64,000 bases of DNA from Kineosporia rhizophila. Its GTDB lineage: Bacteria; Actinomycetota; Actinomycetes; Actinomycetales; Kineosporiaceae. The notes under the pieces are model-generated. The model did not search any database. It was given only the letters and a program-made list of their open reading frames with translations, and was not told where the DNA came from. The stretch lies in contig NZ_JAJSOH010000006.1 in assembly GCF_021277265.1 (NCBI RefSeq), positions 124,001-188,000 on the forward strand, written 5' to 3'. The translations under genes and the position numbers were made by a program. This document shows, piece after piece, positions 58,001 through 64,000 of the stretch. The first letter of the stretch is position 1. Every line of letters starts with the position of its first letter.

Positions 58001-59337
58001 TCACGGCGCCTCGCCTGGTGCCGGCCGGGACACCGGACGGGGCGCCGCGGCCGTGGGCCGAGCCGGTACTGGTCTCGGGCGGCACCGGAGGACTGGGGTC
58101 GCAGGTGGCGCGGCATCTGGTCACCGAGCACGGGGTGCGCAGTCTGGTCCTGGCCGGGCGGCGCGGGGATCAGGCCGAGGGGGCGCGGACACTGGCCGAC
58201 GAACTCACCGACCTGGGCGCCCAGGTGCAGGTCGTGGCCGCGGACCTGTCGCAGCGACCGGTGGTGGCCGACCTCCTGGCCCAGTACCGGCCCGGCTCGG
58301 TGATCCACGCAGCCGGTGTTCTGCGGGACGGGCTGATCGGCTCGCTCACCGACGACGACGTGGCTGCGGTGTTCGCCGCCAAGGTTGCTCCGGCTCTGCT
58401 GCTGGACGAGCTCACGGCCACCACGCAGCTGAGCCACTTCGTGGTCTTCTCCTCCCTGGCGGGCGTTCTCGGTAATCCCGGGCAGGGCAACTACGCGGCC
58501 GCCAACGCGGTGCTGGACGCCCTGGCCCGGCGCCGTCGGGCGGCCGGCCTGCCGGGTCAGTCACTGGCCTGGGGGCCGTGGACGGGCACCGGAATGGCTG
58601 CCGGCCTCGGTGCCCGGGAGCTGGCCCGGCTCAGCCGGCTGGGCAGCATTCCGATCTCGGCCGAGGAGGGACTGCGGCTGATGGACGCGGCAGCGTCCCT
58701 GGACGAGGCCGTTCTGGTCCCGGCTCACCTGGACCTGAAGGCGGTGCGAGCCGGAAGTGCAGGTCATCTGGTGCGCCGCCCGGGCCTCCCGACTCGCTCG
58801 GCATCGGCCGAAAGCACTGCGCCGCAGGAGTTCGCCGACCGGTTGACCCGGGTCCCGCCCTCCCGCCGCATCGAGCCGGTCCTGACCTTGGTGCGCGAGC
58901 AGGTGGCAGCCGTCTGCGGGTTCGCCGGTGCTGCGGCGATCGGCCCGGAGCTGGCCTTCCAGGAACTGGGGATGGAGTCGCTGGCCGCGATCGAGCTGCG
59001 CGACCGGCTGGCCGCAGCGACCGGTGTGGTGCTGCCGGCCACCTCGGTGTTCGACCATCCGACGCCGCGCGCGCTGGCGGCCGCGGTGCTGGCCGGGACG
59101 GAGCTGGACGAGTCGTCCGGCACCGACCGGCTGCTGGCCGGGATCGACGCGCTGGAGAAGTCCTTCGCCACCGCCGAGACGGATCCGGGGCAGTACGAGC
59201 GGATCGCCGGGCGGCTGGAAGGGCTGCGCCGCGCCTGGGCCGGACGCCGGGGGCTGGGGGCCGACTCCGGTGCGGAGGAGCTCGCCGACGTCAGCGACGA
59301 CGAGATGTTCGAGCTGCTCGACAACGAGCTGAGCTGA
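47173..59337 (+). CDS. Starter type I PKS: CoA-ligase-ACP loading unit plus two modules
   Basis: 4054 residues from ATG 47173, chosen for the GGAGGAG site at 47160-47166, 6 nt upstream; a GTG at 47158 is in frame. Order: acyl-CoA ligase (1-520)-ACP | KS-AT(malonyl)-DH-KR-ACP | KS-AT(malonyl)-DH-KR-ACP, then a docking tail ending DDEMFELLDNELS. The ligase-ACP start is the layout used for aromatic starters, for instance p-aminobenzoate in candicidin-type PKS. With the MIO enzyme 78 bp upstream, cinnamate (or beta-Phe) is the expected starter, and the two modules should give a phenyl-polyene acyl chain. Although last in gene order it acts first in assembly. One TTA codon is at 51592. The receiving PKS is not certain. 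Confidence 0.96.
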   Translation: MSGTSVDLSPAAAVVKIAGQEPGRIAVVYEDRPVGYAELARSVRRLAGALADGGVGRGDRVAYLGLNSLAFVQTYLAAAWLGAAFVPVNFRLAAGEVERVLRDSGAVAAVLEPGHATVLAETGVRLGAVLVVDDDPAVPLQTSLPDGWQAVSERADLDPGPPVARRENDLAVLMFTSGTTGRPKGVQLTQGNIWWNGVNVDSVTDCRRDDVNLAVAPLFHIGALNSFTLRSLNRGGTTVIRRVFDPARTLQDLVHHRVNALFAVPAMFAAIARVPGFADADLSALRTPIVAGAPVPPKVIADWAARGTLLQQAWGLTETAPFATYLPAALTLEKIGSAGFAMPFTEIRVTDPATGARVTEPGARGQVCVRGANVTPGYWNNPDADAAAFDAEGWFLSGDIGHLDEDGCLFIVDRLKDMLIVGGENVYPAEVEAALTTCPEVADVAVVGAPHEAWGEAAVAVLTLEPGASLTLGELRDHGAEKLAAYKLPVRMVVVESIPRNAAGKFDKNAVRDLVQTEPGGADEGAAEPARPAASPSPKVAADPGPGPAAATVTRAELSALVRTLTAEALECPPSEVESDRTFLALGFDSLIAVAFRDRLAEAVGRPLPATLVFDHPTAADLVDHLADPAGGPTDPGEPPAPADQPGLSDDPIAIVGLGCRFPGGVTSPEQLWNLLTEDGDAVSGFPTDRGWDLDTLYDPDRTRPRTSSVREGGFLHDAADFDAAFFGLSPREALATDPQHRLLLETSWEALENAGIAPQSLRGSRTGVYAGVMYHDYVNAGRLPDDVADLASVGTAGSVASGRIAYTLGLEGPAVTVDTACSSSLVALHWAARALASGECDLALAGGATVMSTPTAFIDFSAQNGLSPDGRCRSFSDAAAGVGWSEGVGVVVLEKLSDARRNNHQVLALVRGSAVNQDGASNGLTAPNGPSQQRVIRAALESAGLRASQIDVVEGHGTGTPLGDPVEAQALLATYGQDRERPVWLGSVKSNFGHTQAAAGVAGVLKMVLALRHGTIPRTLYADEPSSHVDWASGAVRLLTEPVPWPSAEDGVRRAAVSSFGISGTNAHLVLEEAPSSPVDAAQGDAATVGRSAPPGRAAKVDAASADARPAVPLVITGHSEQALRAQAERLAAHVRLPHVQNRLPELASALARTRSVLRHRAVVMAGGQEELLLGLAAVTAGAAPVQGRAREGGLALVFTGQGSLHREMSRTLAQRFPLFAEHFDQVLAQVGTEPGVLENTDLLAETGTQQRVVFAVQVALVELLRSWGIHPDVVIGHSVGELAAAWTAGVLSLDDAARLVIARADLMQTLPREGAMVSVRATEEEVRQTLTGWEQQVSVAAVNGPEAVVLSGHEQAVLQVAERLGGGKRLTVSHAFHSQLMDPVVEPLKQVAATLSFHPPRIPFVSTVTGEPMGEELCAPDYWASQVRATVRFAEAVSQLPSLGITNVLEVGPAAVLTPLVNATLGDEVSALPTLRRDLAEDVAVLEAAGKLFVRGVAVDWSAIVPLAQPIALPTYAFQRQRYWPSSEPAAVSLVESVLALAGSGAVLTSRLSLSRQPWLGQHQVGGEAVLPAAALVALALRAGQEVGCTMLKEFVVTAPVVVTDQEQELQITVSAESAGERTLRVHVRADRDLSWVEHAGGRVGTAEASAHKATHDATTTPPDEALAMDVGEVYQGFESGGLEHGEIFQGLLGAWQHGTDVYAEVAGPEEASDPGVDIHPALLDAALHAADLIGQPLRDAAGPGRTRLPFAWSGVRLHASGATRLRVRLSPNGSDTVTLVATDPHGAPVLTADAVTLRELPSGKATTQGRLFRTQWEAVPAGPAVAASLELLDWLSDPAEVAYPSAADCCLVMPTESEREAAPESSVARLRGQDLAAQCLAEADRARRWVQWWLGAPQSEGRLVVVTESRGVAAAGVRGLLRSAQTEHPDRFVILETDEPPADVQNLVARALPLPEPQLRWNGKRFEAPRLTRVAPERSTGVEWPETVLITGGTGALGSLTARHLADRYGVRRLILASRRGPEAREAAKLALDLRAMGAEAELVAVDLSDREAVSGLLNTYRPGAVIHTAGVVQDTLLSRMETADLETVYRAKVVPALLLDELTRDLPITQFLVFSSMAGVLGNLGQGNYAAANAALDALMARRRADGLPGQSLAWGPWKDTGLAAGLTEAELEHLAGQGILPIPAEQGVALLDDALTIDSATVVPAYLSPSALRRRPRIPAVLHRIAPSKNRPADKQPREKECDWDRVHVLNLVRTESARILRHPDPAAVDPDTGFLDLGFDSLMSVELRNRLASVTGLELPATVVFDQPTPQRLATFVAGRLAGTTDEPEIPAETAEVDDPIAIVGLGCRYPGGVTSADDLWRLLADETDAVSAFPDNRGWDLAALYDPDPRRAGTSYVREGGFLASPGDFDAGFFGIPPRDALTIDPQQRLLLETSWEALEHAGIDPAELRGSRTGVFAGVMYHDYDRLLPGEEFEGLRGNGSAGSIASGRISYTLGLEGPAITVDTACSSSLVAMHLAAQALRSGECSLALAGGATVMATPEAFVEFSRQRGLAPDGRCRAFSDQAAGVGWSEGVGVVVLERLSDARRNGRPVLALVRGSAVNQDGASSGLTAPNGPSQQRVIRQALASAGLRPDEVDAVEGHGTGTRLGDPIEAEALISVFGRERERPLHLGSVKSNLGHTQAAAGVAGVIKMVQAMRHRVLPRTLHLDAPSSQVNWSAGKVTPLSEAVPWEKDDGPRRAGVSSFGISGTNAHLILEEAPAPAVAGKASTDVRTLPFVLSARDETALRGQARRLLEAMATNPPPAVDDVASALVRSRTSFEHRAVVMAADPQELKQGLAAVAEGAPGIVRGRAASGGLAMIFSGQGSQRPGAGAGLAERFPFFAERFAHVLDLLGVDRTVLDDPVALTRTGTQQRVVFATQVSLVELLASWGVRPDVVAGHSVGEIAAAWTAGVLSLEDAVRLVGARADLMQALPAGGAMVSLRRPESDVVEHLVAGVSVAAVNGPAATVVSGPTQAVEQVVARLTERFPDLGSPDGRGIRWLDVSHAFHSGLMDPMLPEFEQVASGLTHRPPQLSWVSTLDGWEMAAGGCSAAYWVRQARETVRFADAMTAMADTGLNAVLEVGPGPAVAVHAASVLGPGTPVVAALRGDRPEDIALIEAVATLHTRGSAVDWSQLVPPGSPITLPSYAFQHTTYWPAAPERSAEGLVESCVQAAGTGTLVLSGRISTTRQRWLAEHRVGGAAVLPAAVLVDLALRAGRELGLAQLGELLVTEPVTVTAEDTHLQVVVGETGPDGTRPLSVHTRPDEEPAWTEHAHGRLGDVARPDLPMPVPAECEAEPAERVYDLLEAAGLNYGPAFRGLRNTWRQDGEVYADIAVESTGEAVAPTLLDSALHAVAAADNDAPIVPRLPFAWRGAWMADSPLREMRLRVTPLGPDTVALHAWDAQGRTVLAVESITLRPVSPERVPRENLFRYDWVVVPAAENHSAPVVVDWDADLDATEPEGATTVLRVPAGTDPAELTGRALAWMRWWLRSERSDARLVFVVPADDVAAAGLCGLVQAARQEQGERFAVVQADDPAGLDVRSLVDDEPWLKVSIDGRITAPRLVPAGTPDGAPRPWAEPVLVSGGTGGLGSQVARHLVTEHGVRSLVLAGRRGDQAEGARTLADELTDLGAQVQVVAADLSQRPVVADLLAQYRPGSVIHAAGVLRDGLIGSLTDDDVAAVFAAKVAPALLLDELTATTQLSHFVVFSSLAGVLGNPGQGNYAAANAVLDALARRRRAAGLPGQSLAWGPWTGTGMAAGLGARELARLSRLGSIPISAEEGLRLMDAAASLDEAVLVPAHLDLKAVRAGSAGHLVRRPGLPTRSASAESTAPQEFADRLTRVPPSRRIEPVLTLVREQVAAVCGFAGAAAIGPELAFQELGMESLAAIELRDRLAAATGVVLPATSVFDHPTPRALAAAVLAGTELDESSGTDRLLAGIDALEKSFATAETDPGQYERIAGRLEGLRRAWAGRRGLGADSGAEELADVSDDEMFELLDNELS
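49120..54170 (+). other. PKS module KS-AT(malonyl)-DH-KR-ACP (first extension)
   Basis: KS cysteine at 49636. AT has GHSVG and HAFH (malonyl); its first motif is GQGSLHREM where GQGSQRxGM is usual. DH keeps HQVGGEAVLP and LLDAALHA, with HGEIF for YGPxF, and is probably active. KR has TGGTGALG, VVQDT in place of LDD (Asp kept, no Trp of A-type), FSSMAG and YAAAN. ACP serine at 54031. Predicted: acetate unit with a double bond. A TTA codon lies at 51592 in the AT tail. Confidence 0.9.
51592..51594 (+). promoter_or_regulatory. Rare TTA leucine codon in the starter PKS (possible bldA-type control)
   Basis: In-frame TTA at codon 1474, context S-A-L-P-T, in the AT post-linker of the first extension module. 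It is the second TTA codon I find in the window; both lie in PKS genes. The link to a bldA-like tRNA is inference from Streptomyces. Confidence 0.6.
54205..59334 (+). other. PKS module KS-AT(malonyl)-DH-KR-ACP (second extension) with docking tail
   Basis: KS cysteine at 54715. AT has GHSVG and HAFH (malonyl). DH is complete: HRVGGAAVLP, YGPAFRGL, LLDSALHA. KR starts with SGGTGGLG and has VLRDG for LDD, FSSLAG and YAAAN, probably B-type. ACP motif GMESL with Ser at 58978. The tail from about 59110 is a docking segment. Predicted: acetate unit with a double bond, extending the conjugation from the aromatic starter. Confidence 0.9.
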
Positions 59338-59357
59338 CGCATCCGGACCAGGGGGGA

Positions 59358-59390
59358 CTAGGGGATCCCCCGTCCGGCCCGGCCTAGGGT
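59358..59390 (+). promoter_or_regulatory. Candidate promoter with PAS-LuxR-like operator upstream of the aminotransferase gene
   Basis: In the 98-bp gap after the starter PKS, CTAGGGGATCCCCCGT (59358-59373) matches 12 of 16 positions of the PimM-type consensus and contains the palindrome GGGGATCCCC. A -10-like TAGGGT is at 59385-59390, 27 nt from the box start, nearly the same spacing as at 45364. It would drive the aminotransferase and exporter genes. Support is by pattern only. Confidence 0.45.
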
Positions 59391-59435
59391 CGGACCGGGG
59401 CAACCGTCCGACCGTCCGACTCGGCTGGCGAGGTC

Positions 59436-60506
59436 ATGATGAGCTATCGATACCCGGTCTCCCGGCCGCAGTTCGGCGGGCGGGAGCTGGAACTTCTCTC
59501 GGAGGCGGTCACTTCGGGCTGGGTCTCCTCACAGGGGCCGTTCGTGGCCGAGTTCGAGGAGCGGTTCGCGGCCTGGACCGGTCGCTCCCACGGCGTGGCC
59601 TGCTCGTCGGGGACCACGGCGCTGACCCTGGCGCTGCGGGCCCTGGGGGTGGGACCGGGCGACGAGGTGATCGTGCCGGAGTTCACCATGGTGGCCTCGG
59701 CCTGGGCGGTCACCTACACCGGGGCGAGGCCGGTGTTCGTCGACTGCGGCGACGACCTGAACCTGGACGTCTCCCGGCTGGAGCAGCGGATCACCGGGCG
59801 GACCCGGGTGATCATGCCGGTGCACGTGTACGGGCGGCGCTGCGACATGGACGCGGTGATGCGGCTGGCCCGGGAGTACAACCTGCGCGTGGTGGAGGAC
59901 TCGGCCGAGGCGCACGGAGTGGCGCCGGTCGGGGACATCGCCTGCTACTCGCTGTTCGCCAACAAGATCATCACGGCCGGGGAGGGCGGTGTCTGCGTCA
60001 CCGACGACCCGCACCTGGCCTGGCAGATGGCGCACCTGCGGGGGATGGCGTTCAGCCCTGAGCACGACTTCGTGCACAAGAAGCTGGCCTACAACTTCCG
60101 GATGACCAATCTGCAGGCCGGGGTGGCGCTGGCCCAGCTGGAGCAGGCCGACCAGTTCCTGGCCGCCCGCAAGCAGATCGAGGCCTACTACGACGAGGGC
60201 CTGGCCGACGTCCCCGGCCTGACCCTGATGCCGCCGCGGGACGTGCTGTGGATGTACGACGTCCTGGCCGAGCAGCGCGAGGAGCTGCGGGAGCACCTGG
60301 CCGCCCAGGGGATCGAGACCCGCCTGTTCTTCCAGCCGATGAGCCGTCAGCCGATGTACTACGACGAGGGATGGGAACGCCTGCGGGCCGCGGACTTCGG
60401 ACGGCGCGGGCTCTACCTGCCCACCCACGTGGGCCTGACCCGGGCCGACCAGGACGCGGTGATCGGCGCCGTGCGTGACTTCTACCGGTCCCGTCGGGCC
60501 GCCTGA
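59436..60506 (+). CDS. PLP-dependent aminotransferase, DegT/DnrJ/EryC1/StrS family, perosamine-synthase-like
   Basis: 356 residues. Two ATGs (59436, 59439) are possible; a CGAGG site ending at 59433 favours the second by spacing. Fold motifs: SSGTTALTLAL near the start, Asp155 in VEDSAEAHG to bind the PLP ring nitrogen, and Lys177 in LFANKIITAGEGG for the Schiff base. The NKIIT context is typical of sugar aminotransferases making GDP-perosamine, unlike AHBA synthases such as RifK. It would convert a nucleotide 4-keto- (or 3-keto-) 6-deoxysugar to an amino sugar in the cytoplasm. No other sugar gene or glycosyltransferase is in the window, so the sugar pathway would lie elsewhere. A role on a non-sugar ketone is possible but less likely. 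Confidence 0.88.
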   Translation: MMSYRYPVSRPQFGGRELELLSEAVTSGWVSSQGPFVAEFEERFAAWTGRSHGVACSSGTTALTLALRALGVGPGDEVIVPEFTMVASAWAVTYTGARPVFVDCGDDLNLDVSRLEQRITGRTRVIMPVHVYGRRCDMDAVMRLAREYNLRVVEDSAEAHGVAPVGDIACYSLFANKIITAGEGGVCVTDDPHLAWQMAHLRGMAFSPEHDFVHKKLAYNFRMTNLQAGVALAQLEQADQFLAARKQIEAYYDEGLADVPGLTLMPPRDVLWMYDVLAEQREELREHLAAQGIETRLFFQPMSRQPMYYDEGWERLRAADFGRRGLYLPTHVGLTRADQDAVIGAVRDFYRSRRAA

Positions 60507-60523
60507 GCGAAAGGACATCGACG

Positions 60524-61535
<1,012 letters not shown>

Positions 61536-61546
<11 letters not shown>

Positions 61547-62303
61547 GACCCTCGTGATCTGCCGCAGCGAACTGGCCGTGGCCCTGCGCAATCGCACCTG
61601 GCTCTTCATGGGCCTGGTCCAGCCGGTGATGTACCTGTTGCTGTTCGGGCCCCTGCTGGTCCGGATCGCGTTGTCCACCCCCGGTTTCCCGCCCGGCGGC
61701 GCCTGGAAGGTGCTCACCCCCGGGCTGGTCGTCCAGCTCGCCCTGCTCAACAGCATCTTCGCCGGCTACACGGTGCTGGCCGACGACAAGGCCGGGGTAC
61801 TGGAGCGGCTGCAGGTCACCCCGGTCAGCCGGGCCGCCCTGATCCTGGGCCGGGTCCTGGTCACCGTCGGGCTCACCCTGGCCCAGTCGGTCGTGCTGAT
61901 CGGGCTCGCGGTGCTGGCCTTCGGCCTGCGCGCGCCCCTGTTCGGGACCGTCGTGGTGCTGCTGATCGCGGCCTTCGTGTCGGTCAGCCTCTCGGCCTGC
62001 TCCAACGCCCTGGCCCTGAGACTGCGCAACGAACCGGCCTTCTCCTCGCTGCTCAACGTGGTGCTGCTGCCGCTGGGGCTGCTCTCCGGCATCCTGGTGC
62101 CGATCACCGCCGCGCTGGCGCCGACCTGGCTGTGGGCCGTCTCGCGGGCGAATCCGCTGGCCCACCTGGTCGACGTGGGGCGGGCCGCGTTCCGCGGCGA
62201 GGTGCCGGTGCCCGCCCTGCTGGGGGCGGGCGCACTGCTGGCCGTGATGACCGCCCTGAGTCTGCTCTGGGCCACCCGGACGTACCAGCGCGAGAGTCTC
62301 TGA
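61536..62303 (+). CDS. ABC-2 type transporter permease, DrrB-type
   Basis: 255 residues from a GTG inside the end of the ATPase gene. About six hydrophobic segments are visible: WLFMGLVQPVMYLLLFGPLL near the start, then stretches around VQLALLNSIFAGY, VLVTVGLTLAQSVVLIGLAV, VVVLLIAAFVSVSL, LLNVVLLPLGLLSGILV and LLAVMTALSLLWA. Size and layout fit the integral-membrane half of a DrrAB exporter, and no ATPase motif is present. It sits in the plasma membrane and works with the preceding ATPase. It is the last gene of this block; a 291-bp gap follows. Confidence 0.95.
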
Positions 62304-62594
62304 CCGGTGCTCGGCGGCCCGGATCGGCCCGGTTCGGCGCCGAAAGCCGGTCAACCGTGCCCGGAACGGTCCGGTCACCGATCGCTGCTGCGTGGCGGGC
62401 GCGGCGGTGTGGGGGGAATGGCAGGATCAGCCCTTGTTCACCTTTTGTTACGACCTGCGACGCCTGGAGCACGGTGCCGTGGCGTAGTGGGACGGCGGAC
62501 GGAGGGCCGACGGCGCCGCTGAGGCGGCGGTCCGGGGGCAGTACGTGCACCGCTGGACAACGTTGTCCAGCGTTGAAGTGGGGAGGAACGGCAC
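62304..62594. other. Intergenic region between exporter operon and LAL regulator gene
   Basis: 291 bp without a gene. It has a locally AT-richer stretch (about 62434-62455, CTTGTTCACCTTTTGTTACG) that could hold a promoter, though no convincing -10/-35 pair stands out. It also has a perfect 12-bp palindrome TTCGGCGCCGAA (62333-62344), a CGCCGC/GCGGCG hairpin (62514-62529) and a perfect 22-bp palindrome (62551-62572). No hairpin with a T-run, so no clear intrinsic terminator for the exporter genes. Confidence 0.7.
62551..62572. promoter_or_regulatory. Perfect 22-bp palindrome, candidate operator of the LAL gene
   Basis: The halves CGCTGGACAAC and GTTGTCCAGCG are exact reverse complements with no spacer. 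It ends 22 bp before the TTG start, between any promoter and the ribosome site. The core GACAACGTTGTC, with central CG, looks like operators of LacI-family repressors (known pattern), so an unseen LacI-type or other dimeric regulator may bind here. Confidence 0.6.
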
Positions 62595-64000
62595 TTGACG
62601 GCCCAATTGCTGGAGCGGACAGCAGAACTGGCGGCGGCGCAGGAGGTGCGGCGGGCGGCCCGGACCGGCTCGGGGGGCCTGGTGATCGTGGCCGGCGGTC
62701 CTGGCGCCGGGCGCTCGGCGCTGCTGGAGGCCATCTGCGAGCAGACCGCCGGTGACCTCGTGCTCCGGGCGAGCGGCTCGGTACTGGAGCAGGACTACGA
62801 CTTCGGTGTGGTCCGGCAGTTGCTGCCGCACCTGCTGTCGGCGATCCCCCCACGCCTGCGCCCCGGCCTGGGCAACGCGCTCGAACTGGTTGCCCAGCTC
62901 GTACCGGAGGACGAGGAACCGCCGGCCTGGCCCGCCCTCCTCCCGGCCCTCACCGCCCTGGTGGCCGGGGTCAGCCAGGAACAGCCCCTGACCCTGGTGG
63001 TGGACGACCTGCACTGGGCCGACACCTCGAGCCTGCGCTGGCTCGGCCATCTCGCCGCCCGGCTCGGCCACCTGCCGGTGAGCGTCTTCGCCGGGATCGC
63101 GGAGGGGGTGTCGGTGCCCGAGGGAGCCCTCCTCGAGCAGGTCCGGGCGCTGGCCGGGGCCACCCTGCAGCCGGCGCCGCTGTCTCTGGCCGCGGTCGGG
63201 GAACTGGTGCGCGACACCTTCGGCGTCGACGCGGACGCCGGGCTCAGCCACATCCTGCACCGGGTCACCGCGGCCAACCCGGCGGCGCTGGACATCGTGC
63301 TGCGCGGCCTGCGCGAGGAGGGTCTGCCGGTCTCCGGTCCGGGCCTGCAGGAGGTCGAGGAACGTGGGCACCTGTTGCTGCGCGATCGTCGTACCTACTG
63401 TCTGAGCCTCCAGCCACCTCTGGTGCAGGCGATGGCCCGGGCCATGGCGGTCCTCGGATCGGTGCCCAGTGACGACGCGGTCGGCCGGGACGCCTTCGGC
63501 CGGGTCGGGGTACTCACCGCTGCCGATCCGTGGGACCACGCCACCGCGGTGCGGTCCCTGGACCGGCTCGGTCTGTTCTCGGCAGGCGGTACAACGGTTT
63601 TCGTGCACCCGAGCGTGCCCGACGCGCTCTTGTCGGTGGTGTCGGTGGACGAGAGGGAGGAACTGCACCGGCGGGCCGCCAGCCTGCTGCACGCTGCCGG
63701 ATTCCGTCCGGGCGACGTCGCTCAGCAGTTGCTGACCATCACCTCCGGGCACGCCGCCTGGGAGGCTGGAGTGTTGCGGCAGGCCGCCCGGGAGGCGTTG
63801 GAGCGCGGGGCCGGTCGCCTGGCGGCTGGCTACCTACGGCCGCTGTTGTTCGAGGCCCCACCCGGTTCGGCCGAGCGCGGCCGGCTCCTGATGGACGTGG
63901 CGGTCGCCGAACGAGGAGCCGACCTGGCCGCTTCCGTCCGGCACGTCACGCAGGCCCTGCTGGTACTGCCCACCGCGCAGGAACGAGGCGCAGCGGCGCT
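62595..64000 (+). CDS. LAL-type (LuxR family, large ATP-binding) transcriptional regulator, 3'-truncated
   Basis: The frame is open from the TTG at 62595 to the window end (468 residues seen; family members have about 900-1000). The TTG is chosen because GGGAGG at 62581-62586 lies 8 nt upstream and an in-frame stop at 62574 rules out earlier starts. Residues 34-41 are a Walker A motif reading GGPGAGRS, with Arg40 where Lys is usual. Walker B is LTLVVDDLHWAD, typical of LAL/AfsR-like STAND ATPases. The LuxR-type HTH expected at the C-terminus is outside the window, so the name rests on the ATPase half and context. LAL proteins are common pathway activators of PKS clusters; it probably switches on this one. 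Confidence 0.85.
   Translation, partial: MTAQLLERTAELAAAQEVRRAARTGSGGLVIVAGGPGAGRSALLEAICEQTAGDLVLRASGSVLEQDYDFGVVRQLLPHLLSAIPPRLRPGLGNALELVAQLVPEDEEPPAWPALLPALTALVAGVSQEQPLTLVVDDLHWADTSSLRWLGHLAARLGHLPVSVFAGIAEGVSVPEGALLEQVRALAGATLQPAPLSLAAVGELVRDTFGVDADAGLSHILHRVTAANPAALDIVLRGLREEGLPVSGPGLQEVEERGHLLLRDRRTYCLSLQPPLVQAMARAMAVLGSVPSDDAVGRDAFGRVGVLTAADPWDHATAVRSLDRLGLFSAGGTTVFVHPSVPDALLSVVSVDEREELHRRAASLLHAAGFRPGDVAQQLLTITSGHAAWEAGVLRQAAREALERGAGRLAAGYLRPLLFEAPPGSAERGRLLMDVAVAERGADLAASVRHVTQALLVLPTAQERGAAA

Noticed and set aside
59351..59373. GC-rich inverted repeat after the starter PKS as a transcription terminator
   Set aside because: No T-run follows, and the symmetric part coincides with the CTAGGG box set back from a -10-like hexamer, so an operator is the better reading.
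62448..63752. 434-codon minus-strand frame over the end of the window
   Set aside because: The + strand frame from 62595 has a ribosome site, Walker A and Walker B motifs and LAL-like sequence; the minus frame has no recognisable domain.

Overview
The window is about 64 kb of very GC-rich DNA, with G or C at most third codon positions and GTG/TTG starts in use. It comes from an actinomycete (phylum Actinomycetota; the genus cannot be fixed from this sequence). Nearly all of it is one biosynthetic gene cluster for a reduced, modular type I polyketide, and every gene I support is on the + strand. Both edges cut genes: the window opens inside a polyketide synthase (PKS) and closes inside a regulator.

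Layout. Positions 1-22770 hold a PKS missing its start (a tail DH-KR-ACP, then four whole modules). Positions 22789-38346 hold a three-module PKS, and 38417-43549 a one-module PKS with neither thioesterase nor C-terminal docking domain. Next come two paralogous SAM methyltransferases (43587-45360), an MIO-type aromatic amino acid ammonia-lyase/aminomutase (45445-47094), and the starter PKS (47173-59337: CoA-ligase-ACP loading unit plus two modules). The end of the window has a perosamine-synthase-like PLP aminotransferase (59436-60506), a DrrA/DrrB-type ABC exporter (60524-62303) and the first 468 residues of a LAL-type ATP-binding regulator (62595 onward, TTG start).

How the genes fit together (inference). 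The MIO enzyme makes trans-cinnamate, or beta-phenylalanine, from phenylalanine. The N-terminal ligase of the 47173 PKS activates it and loads it on the adjacent ACP. Two malonyl modules with active KR and DH extend it to a phenyl-polyene acyl chain. The chain then passes to PKS not fully seen here, including the one at the window start, then to the 22789 and 38417 synthases, which follow each other by gene order and docking ends. In the visible modules the acyltransferases are malonyl-type (HAFH) or methylmalonyl-type (YASH), most KRs are B-type, and several DH domains are dead. Two KRs lack the catalytic Ser. Methyltransferases and an aminosugar-type aminotransferase suggest O-methylation and an amino sugar; glycosyltransferase, other sugar genes and the release enzyme are not in the window.

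Regulatory signals worth noting are two in-frame TTA codons (21049 and 51592), two promoter-like sites with CTAGGG boxes resembling the PAS-LuxR operator at nearly the same distance from a -10-like hexamer (upstream of the MIO gene and of the aminotransferase gene), and a perfect 22-bp palindrome just before the regulator. I see no rRNA, tRNA, CRISPR, transposase or integrase.
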